Of a DNA stretch of 64,000 bases, positions 27,491 to 37,561 are shown in pieces. The translations under genes and the position numbers were made by a program. This DNA comes from Candidatus Thiosymbion ectosymbiont of Catanema sp. Cochon2018. GTDB lineage: Bacteria > Pseudomonadota > Gammaproteobacteria > Chromatiales > Chromatiaceae. The notes under the pieces were generated by a model, which worked only from the letters and a program-made list of their open reading frames with translations, did no database searches and had not been told where the DNA came from. The stretch covers positions 676,888-740,887 of the forward strand of contig WYCW01000001.1 of assembly GCA_011392765.1 (NCBI GenBank). Direction: 5' to 3'. Position 1 is the first letter of the stretch. The number at the start of each line of letters is the position of its first letter.

Positions 27491-29950
27491 TCAGTGATGG
27501 GTCCGCGCCCCACTGTCTTGCTTCTCGGCGACCTCCGGTGCCGGCGCGCGTACCTCGGCCTGGTCCGGCCCCTCTTCCTCCGGGTCGGCCACCGTGATTG
27601 TGGGAAGCTCGCTCAAGGCGAGATCGAGCACCTCGTCGATCCAGCGTACCGGCCGGATGCTGAGATTTTGCTTGATATTTCTCGGAATCTCGATCAGATC
27701 ACGCGCATTCTCCTGGGGGATGATCACCGTATCGATCCCGCCGCGGTGGGCAGCCAGCAGCTTCTCTTTCAGTCCCCCGATCGGTAGTACTTCACCCCTT
27801 AAGGTGATCTCCCCAGTCATGGCGACATTCGAGCGCACGGGGACCTTGACGAGGGCGGAGACCAGGGCGGTGCACATGGCCACCCCCGCGCTGGGCCCGT
27901 CCTTCGGGGTCGCCCCCTCGGGCACGTGGATGTGCGCATCGAGCTTCTGGTGGAAATCCAGAGCGATCCCCAGCCCTTGGGCCCGGCTGCGAACCACGAT
28001 CATAGCGGCCTGGATCGACTCCTGCATCACATCCCCGAGCTGCCCGGTGTAGGTGAACTTGCCCTTGCCCGGTACCAGAGCGGATTCGATCCGCAGCAAC
28101 TCGCCCCCGACCTCCGTCCAGGCCAGGCCCGTGACCTGACCTATCTGGTCGAACTCATCCGCGCGCCCGAAACGGTGCTTCTCTACCCCTAAGTATTTTT
28201 CCAGTGCCTTCGGGGTTACGACTACCGAGGAAACGCGCTTCTTGAGTAACACCTCCTTGACTACCTTCCGGCAGATCTTCGAGAGCTCCCGCTCCAGATT
28301 GCGCACGCCAGCCTCGCGCGTGTAGTGGCGGATGATGTCCCGAACCGTGCTCTCGCGGATGACGATCTCTCCTTTCTCGAGACCGTTGTTCTTCATCTGT
28401 TTAGGGATGAGATAGCGCTCAGCGATAGCGATCTTTTCGTCTTCCGTATAACCGGAAAGCCGGATTACCTCCATGCGGTCCAACAGGGCCGGCGGAATAT
28501 TGAGGGTGTTCGCGGTCGCTACGAACATCACCTCCGAGAGATCGAACTCCACCTCCAGATAGTGATCGTTGAAGGTATGGTTCTGCTCTGGATCCAACAC
28601 CTCGAGCAGGGCGGACGCCGGATCACCCCGGAAGTCCATGGCCATCTTGTCGATCTCGTCCAGGAGGAAGAAGGCGTTACGCGATCCCGCCCTGGATAGA
28701 TTGTGGATGATCTTTCCCGGCAGTGCCCCGATATAGGTACGCCGATGGCCGCGGATCTCCGCTTCATCGCGCACGCCGCCCAGGGACATCCGCACGAACT
28801 TGCGGTTGGTGGCCCGCGCAATCGAGTGCCCCAGCGAGGTCTTGCCGACTCCGGGGGGACCCACGAGGCACAGGATCGGTCCCTTGAGCTTGCGCACCCG
28901 CTGCTGCACGGCCAAGTACTCGAGGATGCGTTCCTTAACCTTTTCCAGCCCGTAGTGATCGGCCTCCAACACCCTTTCAGCAGCCTTGATATCGTTACGG
29001 ATGCGGGTGCGCTTCTTCCAGGGCAGGTTGACCAGGGTATCCACATAGTTGCGAACGACCGTGGCCTCCGCGGACATGGGTGGCATGAGCTTGAGCTTGT
29101 TGAGCTCCGACTGTGCCTTGGCCTTCACGTCCTTGGGCATACCCGCCGCTTCGATGCGCTTGCCGAGGTCATCGATTTCGTTGGGGGCCTCCTCCATCTC
29201 GCCCAACTCCTTCTGGATGGCCTTCATCTGCTCGTTGAGGTAGTACTCCCGCTGATTTTTCTCCATCTGCCGCTTCACCCGGCTCCGGATCCGCTTCTCC
29301 ATCTGGAGGAGGTCATTCTCCGCTTCCATGAGACCCATCAGGTGCTCGAGCCTGGACTGGATATCGATCACCTCCAGGACGCGCTGCTTCTCGTCCAGCT
29401 TCAGGGACATGTGAGCGGCCATGGTATCGGCCAGCCGCCCGGCCGCGTCGATGCTCGACAGTGACGTCAATACTTCGGGCGGCACCTTCTTGTTGAGCTT
29501 GACATATTGGTCGAACAGGCCGAGGGCCGAGCGCATCAGGACCTCCTGCTCCCGCTCGTCCACCTCCATGAGCTCGACCAAGGGCACGATATCGGCGCTG
29601 AAGGTATCTTCCGTGGTAACGAAGGTATCGATCTGCGCCCGTCGGCTGCCCTCCACCAGCACCTTGACAGTGCCGTCCGGGAGCTTGAGCAGCTGCAGGA
29701 TGTTGGCCAAAGTCCCTACCGCGTATAGATCCTTGACCACCGGATCGTCCACATCGGCCCTCTTCTGGGCGACCAGGAGGATCTGCTTATCGTTCGCCAT
29801 CGCGCTGTCGAGCGCCCGGACGGATTTTTCGCGGCCGACAAACAAAGGCATGACCATGTGGGGATAGACCACCACATCGCGTAGCGGCAACACGGGTACG
29901 TCCTGGAAGACGGCCGCTTCCGCAGGGCCGGGGATATCGTTCTGGGCCAT
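27491..29950 (-). CDS. lon: ATP-dependent protease Lon
   Basis: The 819-residue product has the LAN substrate-binding domain ([22 protein letters not shown]), a coiled-coil middle, an AAA+ module with Walker [14 protein letters not shown] and Walker [12 protein letters not shown], and the C-terminal protease with DGPSAGVAM containing the catalytic Ser and a downstream Lys ([14 protein letters not shown]). Lon degrades misfolded and regulatory proteins in the cytosol. Its C-terminus after ALSELP is Pro/Glu/Ala-rich. It lies between clpX and hupB in the classic proteostasis cluster, separated from clpX by a MITE. Confidence 0.98.
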   Translation of the reverse strand: MAQNDIPGPAEAAVFQDVPVLPLRDVVVYPHMVMPLFVGREKSVRALDSAMANDKQILLVAQKRADVDDPVVKDLYAVGTLANILQLLKLPDGTVKVLVEGSRRAQIDTFVTTEDTFSADIVPLVELMEVDEREQEVLMRSALGLFDQYVKLNKKVPPEVLTSLSSIDAAGRLADTMAAHMSLKLDEKQRVLEVIDIQSRLEHLMGLMEAENDLLQMEKRIRSRVKRQMEKNQREYYLNEQMKAIQKELGEMEEAPNEIDDLGKRIEAAGMPKDVKAKAQSELNKLKLMPPMSAEATVVRNYVDTLVNLPWKKRTRIRNDIKAAERVLEADHYGLEKVKERILEYLAVQQRVRKLKGPILCLVGPPGVGKTSLGHSIARATNRKFVRMSLGGVRDEAEIRGHRRTYIGALPGKIIHNLSRAGSRNAFFLLDEIDKMAMDFRGDPASALLEVLDPEQNHTFNDHYLEVEFDLSEVMFVATANTLNIPPALLDRMEVIRLSGYTEDEKIAIAERYLIPKQMKNNGLEKGEIVIRESTVRDIIRHYTREAGVRNLERELSKICRKVVKEVLLKKRVSSVVVTPKALEKYLGVEKHRFGRADEFDQIGQVTGLAWTEVGGELLRIESALVPGKGKFTYTGQLGDVMQESIQAAMIVVRSRAQGLGIALDFHQKLDAHIHVPEGATPKDGPSAGVAMCTALVSALVKVPVRSNVAMTGEITLRGEVLPIGGLKEKLLAAHRGGIDTVIIPQENARDLIEIPRNIKQNLSIRPVRWIDEVLDLALSELPTITVADPEEEGPDQAEVRAPAPEVAEKQDSGARTHH

Positions 29951-30141
29951 GGAAACTCTGTGCTCGGCTAATGTCCTGCCCTTCCGGCGCCGCCACCCTT
30001 AAGGCTGGGACTCGGTCCCCGACGGCACGGCAAGAACAGACAGAATTAGGTAAGGATGCTGTGTCTATTCGGACTTAAGTTTAGGCGGCTACAAGTCTAC
30101 TTCAACGCCGTTTCGGTCTGCACCTCATGGGGTGCCGGACC

Positions 30142-30391
30142 CAGGGCAACCGAATGATAATCCCTGCTGAAACAAGATGTTGGCGTGAGAGCGAACCGAG
30201 TAGCCCAACACCGTTGTTGGGCACGCCCACCGTCCCTGGCGGGCTTTGCCCAACCTACTTCCGTGGGCGGAGCGATTCGCGCGCCGAAACCTACGCAGGC
30301 AACTCTTACCGATCGTTGAGGTTCCCGTTCGGATGCCCGATGCATCAATGTAACCCATTGCTTTCTACCGAGTTATCATTCGGTTGCCCTG
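30142..30391. mobile_element. 250-bp MITE with 19-bp TIRs and 10-bp target duplication
   Basis: The termini CAGGGCAACCGAATGATAA and its exact inverse lie at the ends, flanked by GTGCCGGACC on both sides (30132-30141 and 30392-30401). The core contains the CCAACACCGTTGTTGGGC palindrome. No coding capacity. The CAGGG terminus and 8-10 bp duplication recall ISAs1-type elements; this is inferred. It fills most of the lon-clpX gap, in which I see no gene. Confidence 0.9.
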
Positions 30392-30437
30392 GTGCCGGAC
30401 CGGCGCCGGTGATGTAAATCCACCGACCCGATCACGG

Positions 30438-31712
30438 TCACTCCGATGCGGCGCGCTGTTGGTCGATCCCATCGTAAATGATGAGGGGGTCGTTCTCACC
30501 CGCAATGACCGAGCCGTCGAGGACTACCTTGCTCACGTTGTCCATCGAGGGTAAGTCGTACATGATATCGAGCAGGACCTGCTCCATGATGGTACGCAGG
30601 CCGCGGGCCCCGGTCTTGCGCACCATCGCCTTGCGGGCAATTGCCGTCAGGGCATCGTCGCGCAGCTCCAGGCCACACCCCTCCATCTCGAAGAGACGGG
30701 CGTATTGCTTGGTCAGTGCATTTTTGGGTTCGGTAAGAATGCGCAGCAAGGCCTCTTCGTCCAGCTCCTCGAGCGTGGCAATGACCGGCAGGCGGCCGAC
30801 GAATTCGGGGATCAGACCGTAGCGAATCAGATCCTCCGGCTCGACCTCACGTAGGAGCTCGCCGACTTTCTTCTCGTCATCCTCACCGTGCACCTCCGCC
30901 GCGAAGCCGATCCCTCCCTTCTTCGAGCGGTTGCGGATCACTTTCTCGAGGCCGGCAAAGGCGCCGCCGACGATGAATAGGATGTTGACGGTATCTACCT
31001 GCAGAAATTCCTGCTGCGGGTGCTTGCGCCCACCCTGGGGCGGTATTGCGGCGACGGTGCCCTCGACGAGCTTCAGCAGGGCTTGCTGCACCCCCTCCCC
31101 GGACACGTCGCGGGTGATGGAGGGGTTGTCCGACTTGCGCGAGATCTTGTCGATTTCATCGATGTAGACGATACCTGTCTGGGCCTTTTCCACATCATAG
31201 TCGCACTTCTGCAACAGCTTCTGAATGATGTTCTCGACGTCCTCACCCACATAGCCCGCCTCCGTCAGGGTGGTGGCATCGGCGATCGTAAACGGGACGT
31301 TCAGCAGCCGCGCCATGGTCTCGGCGAGCAGCGTCTTGCCGGAACCCGTGGGGCCGATGAGCAGGATATTGCTTTTGGCAATCTCGATGTCTTCCTTGGT
31401 ACCGTCGACCTCGAGCCGTTTGTAGTGATTGTAGACGGCGACCGAGAGCATCTTCTTCGCCTGCTCCTGGCCGATGACATACTGATCGAGGATCTCCTTG
31501 ATCTCGCGGGGCTTGGGCAATTTGCTGGTCGCCTCGTCGATACCTTCCTGGATCTCCTCGCGGATGATGTCGTTGCACAGATCGACGCACTCGTCGCAGA
31601 TAAAAACCGACGGCCCCGCGATCAGCTTCCGCACCTCGTGCTGGCTCTTGCCGCAGAACGAGCAGTAAAGCAGCTTGGCATCATTGCCTCTGCCGTGTTT
31701 GTTGCTACTCAT
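30438..31712 (-). CDS. clpX: ATP-dependent Clp protease ATP-binding subunit ClpX
   Basis: The 424-residue product starts [13 protein letters not shown], preferred over an ATG three codons upstream. The zinc-binding domain has [10 protein letters not shown] ... [10 protein letters not shown]. The AAA+ domain has Walker [13 protein letters not shown], Walker [11 protein letters not shown], and the pore motifs including [27 protein letters not shown] and the IGF-like loop GGIGFAAEV (IGF contacts ClpP). ClpX unfolds tagged proteins and feeds them to ClpP, encoded just upstream. Confidence 0.98.
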   Translation of the reverse strand: MSSNKHGRGNDAKLLYCSFCGKSQHEVRKLIAGPSVFICDECVDLCNDIIREEIQEGIDEATSKLPKPREIKEILDQYVIGQEQAKKMLSVAVYNHYKRLEVDGTKEDIEIAKSNILLIGPTGSGKTLLAETMARLLNVPFTIADATTLTEAGYVGEDVENIIQKLLQKCDYDVEKAQTGIVYIDEIDKISRKSDNPSITRDVSGEGVQQALLKLVEGTVAAIPPQGGRKHPQQEFLQVDTVNILFIVGGAFAGLEKVIRNRSKKGGIGFAAEVHGEDDEKKVGELLREVEPEDLIRYGLIPEFVGRLPVIATLEELDEEALLRILTEPKNALTKQYARLFEMEGCGLELRDDALTAIARKAMVRKTGARGLRTIMEQVLLDIMYDLPSMDNVSKVVLDGSVIAGENDPLIIYDGIDQQRAASE

Positions 31713-31809
31713 ATGCAGCATTCTCCGGAAAGTTTCATGGTCAATGTAGGGAGTTTCTACAGTGTAAGTGGGATTGGGCGGAGTGTGGAAGTGTATGGAA
31801 GGTTCGGGG

Positions 31810-31952
31810 TAGCCTTTCGGTGGACCGGATGGACCTGGTGGACTGAGTGGACAGGTGGCAGCCGCAAGACCACAGGAAACCTGTGCGTCCCCCGCAGCCT
31901 CCTGTCCACTCGGTCCATTCAGTCCACTTGGTCCACCGGAGCTACCCCGAAT
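31810..31952. repeat. Palindrome of GTCCACTCGGTCCATTCAGT type
   Basis: Left arm words GGTGGACTGAGTGGACAGG and right arm CCTGTCCACTCGGTCCATTC form a long imperfect hairpin around a GCGTCCCC centre. Related to 9466-9555 and 35095-35180. It lies in the clpP-clpX gap. Confidence 0.7.
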
Positions 31953-31986
31953 CCCTCATATATTTCCACGCCCTGTTCAACCCCGC

Positions 31987-32628
31987 CTATGCTTCAGAAA
32001 CCGCCTCCCGTTCGGCAAGCACCTGATCGATGAGACCGTACTCCACGGCCGCCTCGCCGCCCATGAATCGATCCCGCTCCGTGTCCTCCGCAATCTTCTC
32101 CATCGGCTGCCCGGTGTGCCGGGAGAGGATCCGGTTGAGCCGCTCCCGGAGGTGCAGGATCTCGCGGGCGTGAATATCCACATCCGTCGCCTGGCCCTGA
32201 AAGCCGCCCAGCGGTTGGTGGATCATCATCCGCGAGTGCGGCAGACAGAAACGCTTACCGGAGGCACCCCCGGCCAGCAGCAGGGCACCCATGCTCGCCG
32301 CCTGCCCGATACACATGGTACTCACGTCCGGCCGGATGAAACGCATGGTGTCGTAAACGGCCAACCCCGCAGTTACCGACCCGCCGGGAGAGTTGATGTA
32401 GAGGTGGATGTCCTTGTCGGGGTTCTCCGACTCCAGGAACAGGAGTTGGGCGACCACCAGGTTCGACATATAGTCTTCGACCGGCCCGACGAGGAAGATG
32501 ACGCGCTCCTTGAGCAGTCGCGAGTAGATATCGAAGGAACGCTCCCCGCGTGCCGTCTGCTCGATGACGATGGGGACCAGTCCGAGGTTTTTCGGGTCCC
32601 ATCCACTGTGGTCGGAAATCGTGCTCAT
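31987..32628 (-). CDS. clpP: ATP-dependent Clp protease proteolytic subunit ClpP
   Basis: The 213-residue serine protease starts [17 protein letters not shown]. The catalytic triad motifs are [14 protein letters not shown] (Ser), [13 protein letters not shown] (His) and [18 protein letters not shown] (Asp); [11 protein letters not shown] forms the oxyanion strand. Fourteen subunits make the barrel used by ClpX. The standard gene order tig-clpP-clpX-lon is kept, but a MITE separates it from tig. Confidence 0.98.
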   Translation of the reverse strand: MSTISDHSGWDPKNLGLVPIVIEQTARGERSFDIYSRLLKERVIFLVGPVEDYMSNLVVAQLLFLESENPDKDIHLYINSPGGSVTAGLAVYDTMRFIRPDVSTMCIGQAASMGALLLAGGASGKRFCLPHSRMMIHQPLGGFQGQATDVDIHAREILHLRERLNRILSRHTGQPMEKIAEDTERDRFMGGEAAVEYGLIDQVLAEREAVSEA

Positions 32629-32663
32629 AAGCCGTTTGTCGTACCCTTTGCCTTGAAACCTAA

Positions 32664-32805
32664 GAGGCTGTCTGAAAACTAACACATTGATTTTAAATCG
32701 GTAGGCTGGGTTGAGGAACGAAACCCAGCTTTGGGTATTGCTGGGTTTTGGCCGTCCCTGGCCGCAACCCAGCCTACGGCCTACGGTCCTTTTTTAGACA
32801 GTCTC
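32664..32805. mobile_element. MITE-B copy, 142 bp, abutting the tig stop codon
   Basis: The left end GAGGCTGTCTGAAAA and right end TTTTTAGACAGTCTC are flanked by TAA (32661-32663 and 32806-32808). The core holds AAACCCAGC / GCTGGGTTT hairpins. The last base of the element (32805) is the third base of the tig TAG codon. Confidence 0.88.
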
Positions 32806-34112
32806 TAAGCAGTAGTGACCGCGGAAGTCACGGGTGCACTCAACCCCTCGAAGGTGGCCGGCTCGTCCACGACCCTTATCCGCTCCAGCACCCAATCGAC
32901 CACCTGGTTCTCCAGGGTCAGGGCCTCCATCGAGGCCACCCGGTCCCGGTCGGTATAGAAATAGTCGACGGCCTGCTGTGGATTTTCGTAGGTCGAGGCC
33001 AAGTCCTGCACTGCTTCCCGTACCCGTTCCGGATCGACCTCGATGCCGTTGATCTTGATGATCTCGCCGATAATCAGACCGAGCGCGACCCGCCGCCCGG
33101 CCTGATCCCGAAACAGGTTATCGGGGAGCTCGAAGCCGCCGCCCCCCACATCCCGGCGAACCCGCTGCTTGAACACCTCGATTTCCTTCCGGATCAGGCT
33201 CTCCGGAATGTCGATTCGGTTGGTTTCCAACAACAGGTCCATGACCTGCTCTTTGACCCTGGCGTGGATCCGCTCCTTGAGCTCACGTTCCATATTCCGG
33301 CGCAGGTCCAGACGGAACTTGTCCAGGTCTCCGTCCGGAAAACCGAAGCCTTTCACGAAATCCGCATCCAGCTCCGGAAGCATCGGTTCGGCAACCTCAC
33401 TGACCTGCACCACGAAGGCGACCGGCTTCCCCTTCAGGTGTTCGGACGGATACTGGTCCGGAAAACTCAGGTCCAACCGTCGCTCGTCCCCTGCCTGTGC
33501 CCCCACCAGACCCTCTTCGAAGCCGGGAAGCATGCGCCCGACACCGAGCTCGATTTGGATATCTTCCGCGGAGCCACCCTCGAAGGGCTCCCCGTCCAGC
33601 GTTCCGGAATAGGAGATCTTGAGCCGATCGCCCACCTGGGCCGGACGTCCCACGGCCGACCAAGTCCTCTGCTGCCTGCGTAGCCGGGTGAGCATAGTAT
33701 CCAAATCCGCCTCCGTCACCTCGGCCACCGGCTGCCTGATGGTCTTGTCCTCCAGGGGACTCAGCTCGAACCGGGGCAATACCTCGAACACAGCCGTATA
33801 GGCATAGCGCCGGGCGGACTCGTCCATGTCGGCTTCGATCCGCGGGGGCCCGGCAGGTCGCAGCTCCTCTTCGGCAACGGCCTCGGAAAAGCTGGTTTGC
33901 ACTAATTCACCGAAGACTTCTCGGCGCATTTGCCCCCCGTAACGCTGACGCAAGACCTTCATCGGCACCTTGCCGGGACGGAAGCCAGGCACCCTCACAG
34001 AACGGCTGAACTCACGCAGGCGTTTATCCACCTCGGCATCGATCCGCTCCGGCTCCAGGTCCACGGTCATTCGCCGCTCCAGCCCTTCTCCATTTTCTAC
34101 TGATACTTGCAT
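32805..34112 (-). CDS. tig: Trigger factor
   Basis: The 435-residue ribosome-bound chaperone and prolyl isomerase has the N-terminal signature GFRPGKVPMKVLRQRYGG, a PPIase domain (VGDRLKISYSGTLDGEPFEGG, MLPGFEEGLVGAQAGDERRL) and a C-terminal helical arm domain. It starts MQVSVENGEGLERRM. The stop codon TAG uses one base of the adjoining MITE. First gene of the tig-clpP-clpX-lon cluster. Confidence 0.97.
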   Translation of the reverse strand: MQVSVENGEGLERRMTVDLEPERIDAEVDKRLREFSRSVRVPGFRPGKVPMKVLRQRYGGQMRREVFGELVQTSFSEAVAEEELRPAGPPRIEADMDESARRYAYTAVFEVLPRFELSPLEDKTIRQPVAEVTEADLDTMLTRLRRQQRTWSAVGRPAQVGDRLKISYSGTLDGEPFEGGSAEDIQIELGVGRMLPGFEEGLVGAQAGDERRLDLSFPDQYPSEHLKGKPVAFVVQVSEVAEPMLPELDADFVKGFGFPDGDLDKFRLDLRRNMERELKERIHARVKEQVMDLLLETNRIDIPESLIRKEIEVFKQRVRRDVGGGGFELPDNLFRDQAGRRVALGLIIGEIIKINGIEVDPERVREAVQDLASTYENPQQAVDYFYTDRDRVASMEALTLENQVVDWVLERIRVVDEPATFEGLSAPVTSAVTTA

Positions 34113-34179
34113 CGTCTCTTTATCTCGGCCTCTTGGGGATACTTCCGTTCGTATCCGATTCGTTCATTGTCGTCCAGAT

Positions 34180-34540
34180 CCCCGTAGATGTCGATAAAGT
34201 CGATCCCGAGCCGGGGGCCGGGTCCTCATGCGATTGCGATTCCTGCGCGTATCGAGCTCTTTCTCGGCCAAGGGGACCCCTAATCCGAAACGCTGCACAT
34301 AGCCCAGGACCTTCATGGCCTCGGCGACCAGCGGATTGCGGTAATCGGTAGCGCCCGTGCCGAAGTTCCCGGGATTGACCTGTCCGTACAGGCCGCCGGG
34401 GCTGGAAATCTCGATCCGATCGGAGAACCAATCAGTATGTCGTGTTCGAAGGCAAGCGAGACTGGAAAAAGGTCTACATATCCGGGATCCGAAAAGCGCT
34501 CGGGCACTTTCCCGGCAACGGTCGATTTGCCGGGTAGCCT
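34180..34540 (-). pseudogene. Fragment of a Schlafen/AlbA_2-type (RecG-like) ATP-binding protein
   Basis: The minus strand reads DRIEISSPGGLYGQVNPGNF, GATDYRNPLVAEAMKVLGYV and RFGLGVPLAEKEL, which are the C-terminal conserved blocks of proteins annotated as ATP-dependent DNA helicase-related / Schlafen AlbA_2 domain proteins. Sequences on both sides of these blocks do not match and no start or full domain is present. It lies between tig and the SseB-like gene and is AT/GC mixed. Clearly a remnant. Confidence 0.75.
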
Positions 34541-34542
34541 GA

Positions 34543-34953
34543 TCAGTTGCTGCCCATAGCTGCAATCCGGGCCAGGTCCTGGACCTCGAAATCGACGCCG
34601 AAGTCCTGGCCGGGATTGAGTGTGATGCCGTAACCGATTCCCAGCTTCTCCAGGATCCAGGTGAACTCGACGACCAGGCCGCCGCTATAACCGGGGTAGT
34701 CCTTGACGAAGGTCTTGGCGCGCTCGGGGTTCGTGAACAACACCAGTACCTCTTCGCCGCCCTCGGCCCGGATCATGAGCGGCCGGGCCTTGGTGTCGGT
34801 TGCAAAGCCGCCGATTTGATGTCGCTCGTAGACGGGCATGAAGACCTCGGAGCCCAGCAGGGTCCGGAGAAAGGAGTCCGGCGGAATCCGATTCTCCTGT
34901 GCAGCCATGAGCTGGCGTTCCAGGTCGTTTTGGGGTTGGAAATCGGTGGTCAC
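34543..34953 (-). CDS. SseB-like N-terminal domain protein
   Basis: The 136-residue product starts at GTG, 7 bp after AGGAG, reading VTTDFQPQNDLERQLMAAQE. The SseB domain pattern is NDLERQLMAAQENRIPPDSFLRTLLGSEVFMPV, then EEVLVLFTNPERAKTFVKDYPGY and a C-terminal GIGYGITLNPGQDFGVDF. Function of the domain is not well defined; in enterobacteria an SseB with a similar domain is involved in serine sensitivity. It is flanked by a gene remnant and repeats. Confidence 0.75.
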   Translation of the reverse strand: MTTDFQPQNDLERQLMAAQENRIPPDSFLRTLLGSEVFMPVYERHQIGGFATDTKARPLMIRAEGGEEVLVLFTNPERAKTFVKDYPGYSGGLVVEFTWILEKLGIGYGITLNPGQDFGVDFEVQDLARIAAMGSN

Positions 34954-34984
34954 TTGGTTACTCCTCGGGCGATTATATTGCAGT

Positions 34985-35290
34985 AGCACGAATAGCTGGG
35001 TTTCGCCTGCCCCTGCCTGCGGCAGGCAGGTACCTCAACCCAGCCTGCCCACCTTGAAAATTTACCACTACCCTGTTGATTGCGGGGTAATCGCCGTGGA
35101 CTTGGCAGACCTCGTGGACACTGTGGACCAGGGGTTGTCCTCGTCCACCAGGTCCACTTGGTCTATTCGGTCCACTGCGGTTACCACCGAACCTACTCGC
35201 CTCCACGGCACCCGGCTGATAATGGCAACAGCCCCTGGAACTTCAAGACCCAAGCTGCTCCTGAGAATATAAGGATGCGGTGAGAGAGCC
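34985..35290. repeat. Repeat tract between the SseB-like gene and hom
   Basis: It contains a MITE-B core (AGCTGGGTTTCG ... CTCAACCCAGCCT), a GCCTGCCTGCGGCAGGCAGG hairpin and a palindrome of GTCCAC / GTGGAC words (about 35095-35180). No gene is seen in it. Confidence 0.6.
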
Positions 35291-35306
35291 GTCGCGTCTT
35301 TGCGCT

Positions 35307-36623
35307 TCACCCCGCCAACTGCTCCATCCGGATCCGCACCACCTCCCCCGTTACGGACTCCAGGGCCTCGATACGGGCGATAGCCCGGTTCATGCGGCCC
35401 TCCCGGACCCGATGACTGAGCATGATCAGGGGCACATGGGTGTCGCCCGCCGCCGGTCCCTTCTGCTGGATGGCCTCGATGCTGATGCCCTCCTCCCCCA
35501 GGATGCCGGCGATGCGGGCCATGACGCCCGGTTGATCCAGGGCGATGATGCGCAGGTAATAGGCGGTCTCGACCTGCTCCATGGACAATACGGGGATGTC
35601 CGAGAGCTCGTCGGGCTGGAACGCGAGATGCGGGACCCGGTTGTTGGGATCGGTGGTGAGCGCGCGTACCACATCGACCACATCCGCCACCACCGCGGAG
35701 GCCGTGGGCATGGCACCGGCGCCCGCCCCATAGTAAAGGGTAGGTCCGACCGCATCGCCCTTGACGAGAATGGCGTTCATCACCTCGTTCACGTTGGCGA
35801 TCAAGCGCCGCCGGGGGATGAGCGTGGGGTGGACCCGCATCTCGATGCCCTGGTCGGTCTTGCGCGCCACCCCCAGGTGCTTGATGGAGTAGCCTAAGTC
35901 CGCGGCGTGGACGACGTCCTGGGTCGCGATCCCGGAGATGCCTTCGGTATAGATCCGGTCGAACTGCAGCGGGATCCCGAAGGCCAGTGACCCCAGGATG
36001 GTGAGCTTGTGGGCGGCGTCGATGCCCTCCACATCGAATGTGGGATCCGCCTCCGCATACCCCAGGGCCTGGGCCTCGGCGAGCACCTCGCCGAAATCCC
36101 GGCCCCGGTCCCGCATCTCGGTGAGAATATAGTTGCCGGTGCCGTTGATGATACCGGCGATCCATTCGATGTGATTGGCCGCCAACCCCTCGCGCAGGGC
36201 CTTGACGATGGGAATACCGCCGGCCACGGCGGCCTCGAAGGCTACCATCACGCCCTGCTCGCTCGCGGCGGCGAAGATCTCGTTGCCGTGCAGGGCGATC
36301 AGGGCTTTGTTGGCGGTGACCACATGCTTGCCGTTCTCGATGGCCCTGAGTACTAGTTCCCTCGCCGGCGAATAGCCCCCGATCAGCTCGATGACGATAT
36401 CGATGGCGGGGTCTTCCACCACGGCAAAGGCGTCTTCCGAGATGCGCCCGATCCGGTCCAGACCGCTGACGCGCCGAGGATCATAGTGACGTGCCGCGGC
36501 ATGGGCGATGCGGATCCCTCGCCCCGCCCGCCGGGCGATCTCCCCCGCGTTGCCCGTCAGCACACTCACCGTGCCGCCGCCGACGGTACCCATTCCCAAC
36601 AGACCGATGTTCACCGGTTCCAT
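35307..36623 (-). CDS. hom: Homoserine dehydrogenase
   Basis: The enzyme reduces aspartate semialdehyde to homoserine for Thr and Met synthesis. The 438-residue protein has the Rossmann start VNIGLLGMGTVGGGTVSVL, GKHVVTANKALIA, the catalytic signature ALGYAEADPTFDVEGIDAAHK, and a C-terminal ACT domain (YYLRIIALDQPGVMARIAGIL) for feedback regulation by threonine. Length agrees with the monofunctional class. alaC, which commonly precedes it, is 1.2 kb upstream with a small-gene cassette between. Confidence 0.97.
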   Translation of the reverse strand: MEPVNIGLLGMGTVGGGTVSVLTGNAGEIARRAGRGIRIAHAAARHYDPRRVSGLDRIGRISEDAFAVVEDPAIDIVIELIGGYSPARELVLRAIENGKHVVTANKALIALHGNEIFAAASEQGVMVAFEAAVAGGIPIVKALREGLAANHIEWIAGIINGTGNYILTEMRDRGRDFGEVLAEAQALGYAEADPTFDVEGIDAAHKLTILGSLAFGIPLQFDRIYTEGISGIATQDVVHAADLGYSIKHLGVARKTDQGIEMRVHPTLIPRRRLIANVNEVMNAILVKGDAVGPTLYYGAGAGAMPTASAVVADVVDVVRALTTDPNNRVPHLAFQPDELSDIPVLSMEQVETAYYLRIIALDQPGVMARIAGILGEEGISIEAIQQKGPAAGDTHVPLIMLSHRVREGRMNRAIARIEALESVTGEVVRIRMEQLAG

Positions 36624-36686
36624 GCGTCTTTCCCCCTCTCGTTCCGGGTGGTGCCGGGCATCGACCTCTCAAAGTATAACGTCAAC

Positions 36687-36953
36687 CTAAGCGGCCGAAT
36701 GTTCGCTTGAGCTTTTTGTTAGGCGATCACTATCCAGGTACAAAGTATCCGGACATAAATCTAGTCCATTTTCCCACTGTATACTGCCTAAAAATGGCCT
36801 TACAGAGTTAAATACTCCGCGATCCTTTAATTGAGAAAAAATACCTTTATTCAAATAGGGCGATACATCAAATACCCCCTTTTCTCCATTATCAAAGATC
36901 AATGATAACGTATAGTCATCATTGGGGCGTACTTCTTTAACCCTCGGATTCAT
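36687..36953 (-). CDS. DUF2442 domain protein
   Basis: The 88-residue product reads MNPRVKEVRPNDDYTLSL, FDNGEKGVFDVSPYLNKGIF and FNSVRPFLGSIQWENGLDLC, the DUF2442 pattern. This family is often coded beside DUF4160 proteins and behaves like half of a toxin-antitoxin-like pair; activity is unproven. It starts 9 bp after the DUF4160 gene. Both are AT-rich relative to the flanking metabolic genes, suggesting transfer. Confidence 0.8.
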   Translation of the reverse strand: MNPRVKEVRPNDDYTLSLIFDNGEKGVFDVSPYLNKGIFSQLKDRGVFNSVRPFLGSIQWENGLDLCPDTLYLDSDRLTKSSSEHSAA

Positions 36954-36962
36954 GAAAACACC

Positions 36963-37232
36963 TCATCTTAGCGGTTCAATTTTGAATATTTCTTTCCCTG
37001 TCGATGCTAATTCCCAATCCGCCATTAATTCATCTTGGTGTATGTGAATCCATGCTTGTACGAGCCTAATTTTCTTCGTTGGCATATCGCCCTCAATCAT
37101 ATCACCTTCGGGTATGGAAAACACTGCATTGTGCTCCTGGCATTTAACATGAATGTGTGGCAGTTTATGTTGGCGATTGTCAAAGAAATACATTGACACT
37201 ATGATCCCATAAAACATTGAAATAATAGCCAT
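36963..37232 (-). CDS. DUF4160 domain protein
   Basis: The 89-residue product starts MAIISMFYGIIVSMYFFD and contains QHKLPHIHVKCQEHNAVFSI, the DUF4160 hallmark with its His-rich HIHV motif. The start at 37232 matches the family (MPTISMFYGI...); upstream in-frame codons do not. It pairs with the DUF2442 gene immediately downstream, an arrangement seen in many bacteria and proposed as a toxin-antitoxin-like module. Confidence 0.8.
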   Translation of the reverse strand: MAIISMFYGIIVSMYFFDNRQHKLPHIHVKCQEHNAVFSIPEGDMIEGDMPTKKIRLVQAWIHIHQDELMADWELASTGKEIFKIEPLR

Positions 37233-37376
37233 GCGAATATGTTCCTTTTGCGTTTTCCTGTTCCTGTGCCTTGATTCATCTAATGACAGCCTCAGCGGCC
37301 CGCGGGGAGGAGACGACAGACTTGCGGGTAGCACCCAACTTGGCAAAAACCGCCCAACCTTAAAGCAACACCGGAG

Positions 37377-37550
37377 TTAGCGGGTCGGCTGGAAGTTTTT
37401 ATTAGGCGTCTCTGGTTTCCACACCGGACGGCCCGACGCTCCCTGACGACGCGCTGCATCCTCGGCAATTGCTGCAATGTTGCCATCGAACCGTTCGGAG
37501 ATTTCCTCGCGAGTCCGATGTATTTCTTCAACGACCGGATCTTGCCACAT
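37377..37550 (-). CDS. Small 57-residue protein, antitoxin-like N-terminus
   Basis: The frame begins ATG with a strong GGAGG 8 bp upstream and reads MWQDPVVEEIHRTREEISER, then FDGNIAAIAEDAARRQ, ending FQPTR. Its start (MWxDPxVEEIHxxRExxxxxF, then a short DLDAI-like helix) resembles small proteins coded with toxin-like genes; I cannot name the family. The gene is shorter than 60 codons and easily missed. It precedes the DUF4160/DUF2442 pair by about 140 bp. Confidence 0.65.
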   Translation of the reverse strand: MWQDPVVEEIHRTREEISERFDGNIAAIAEDAARRQGASGRPVWKPETPNKNFQPTR

Positions 37551-37561
37551 GACTTAGTCCT

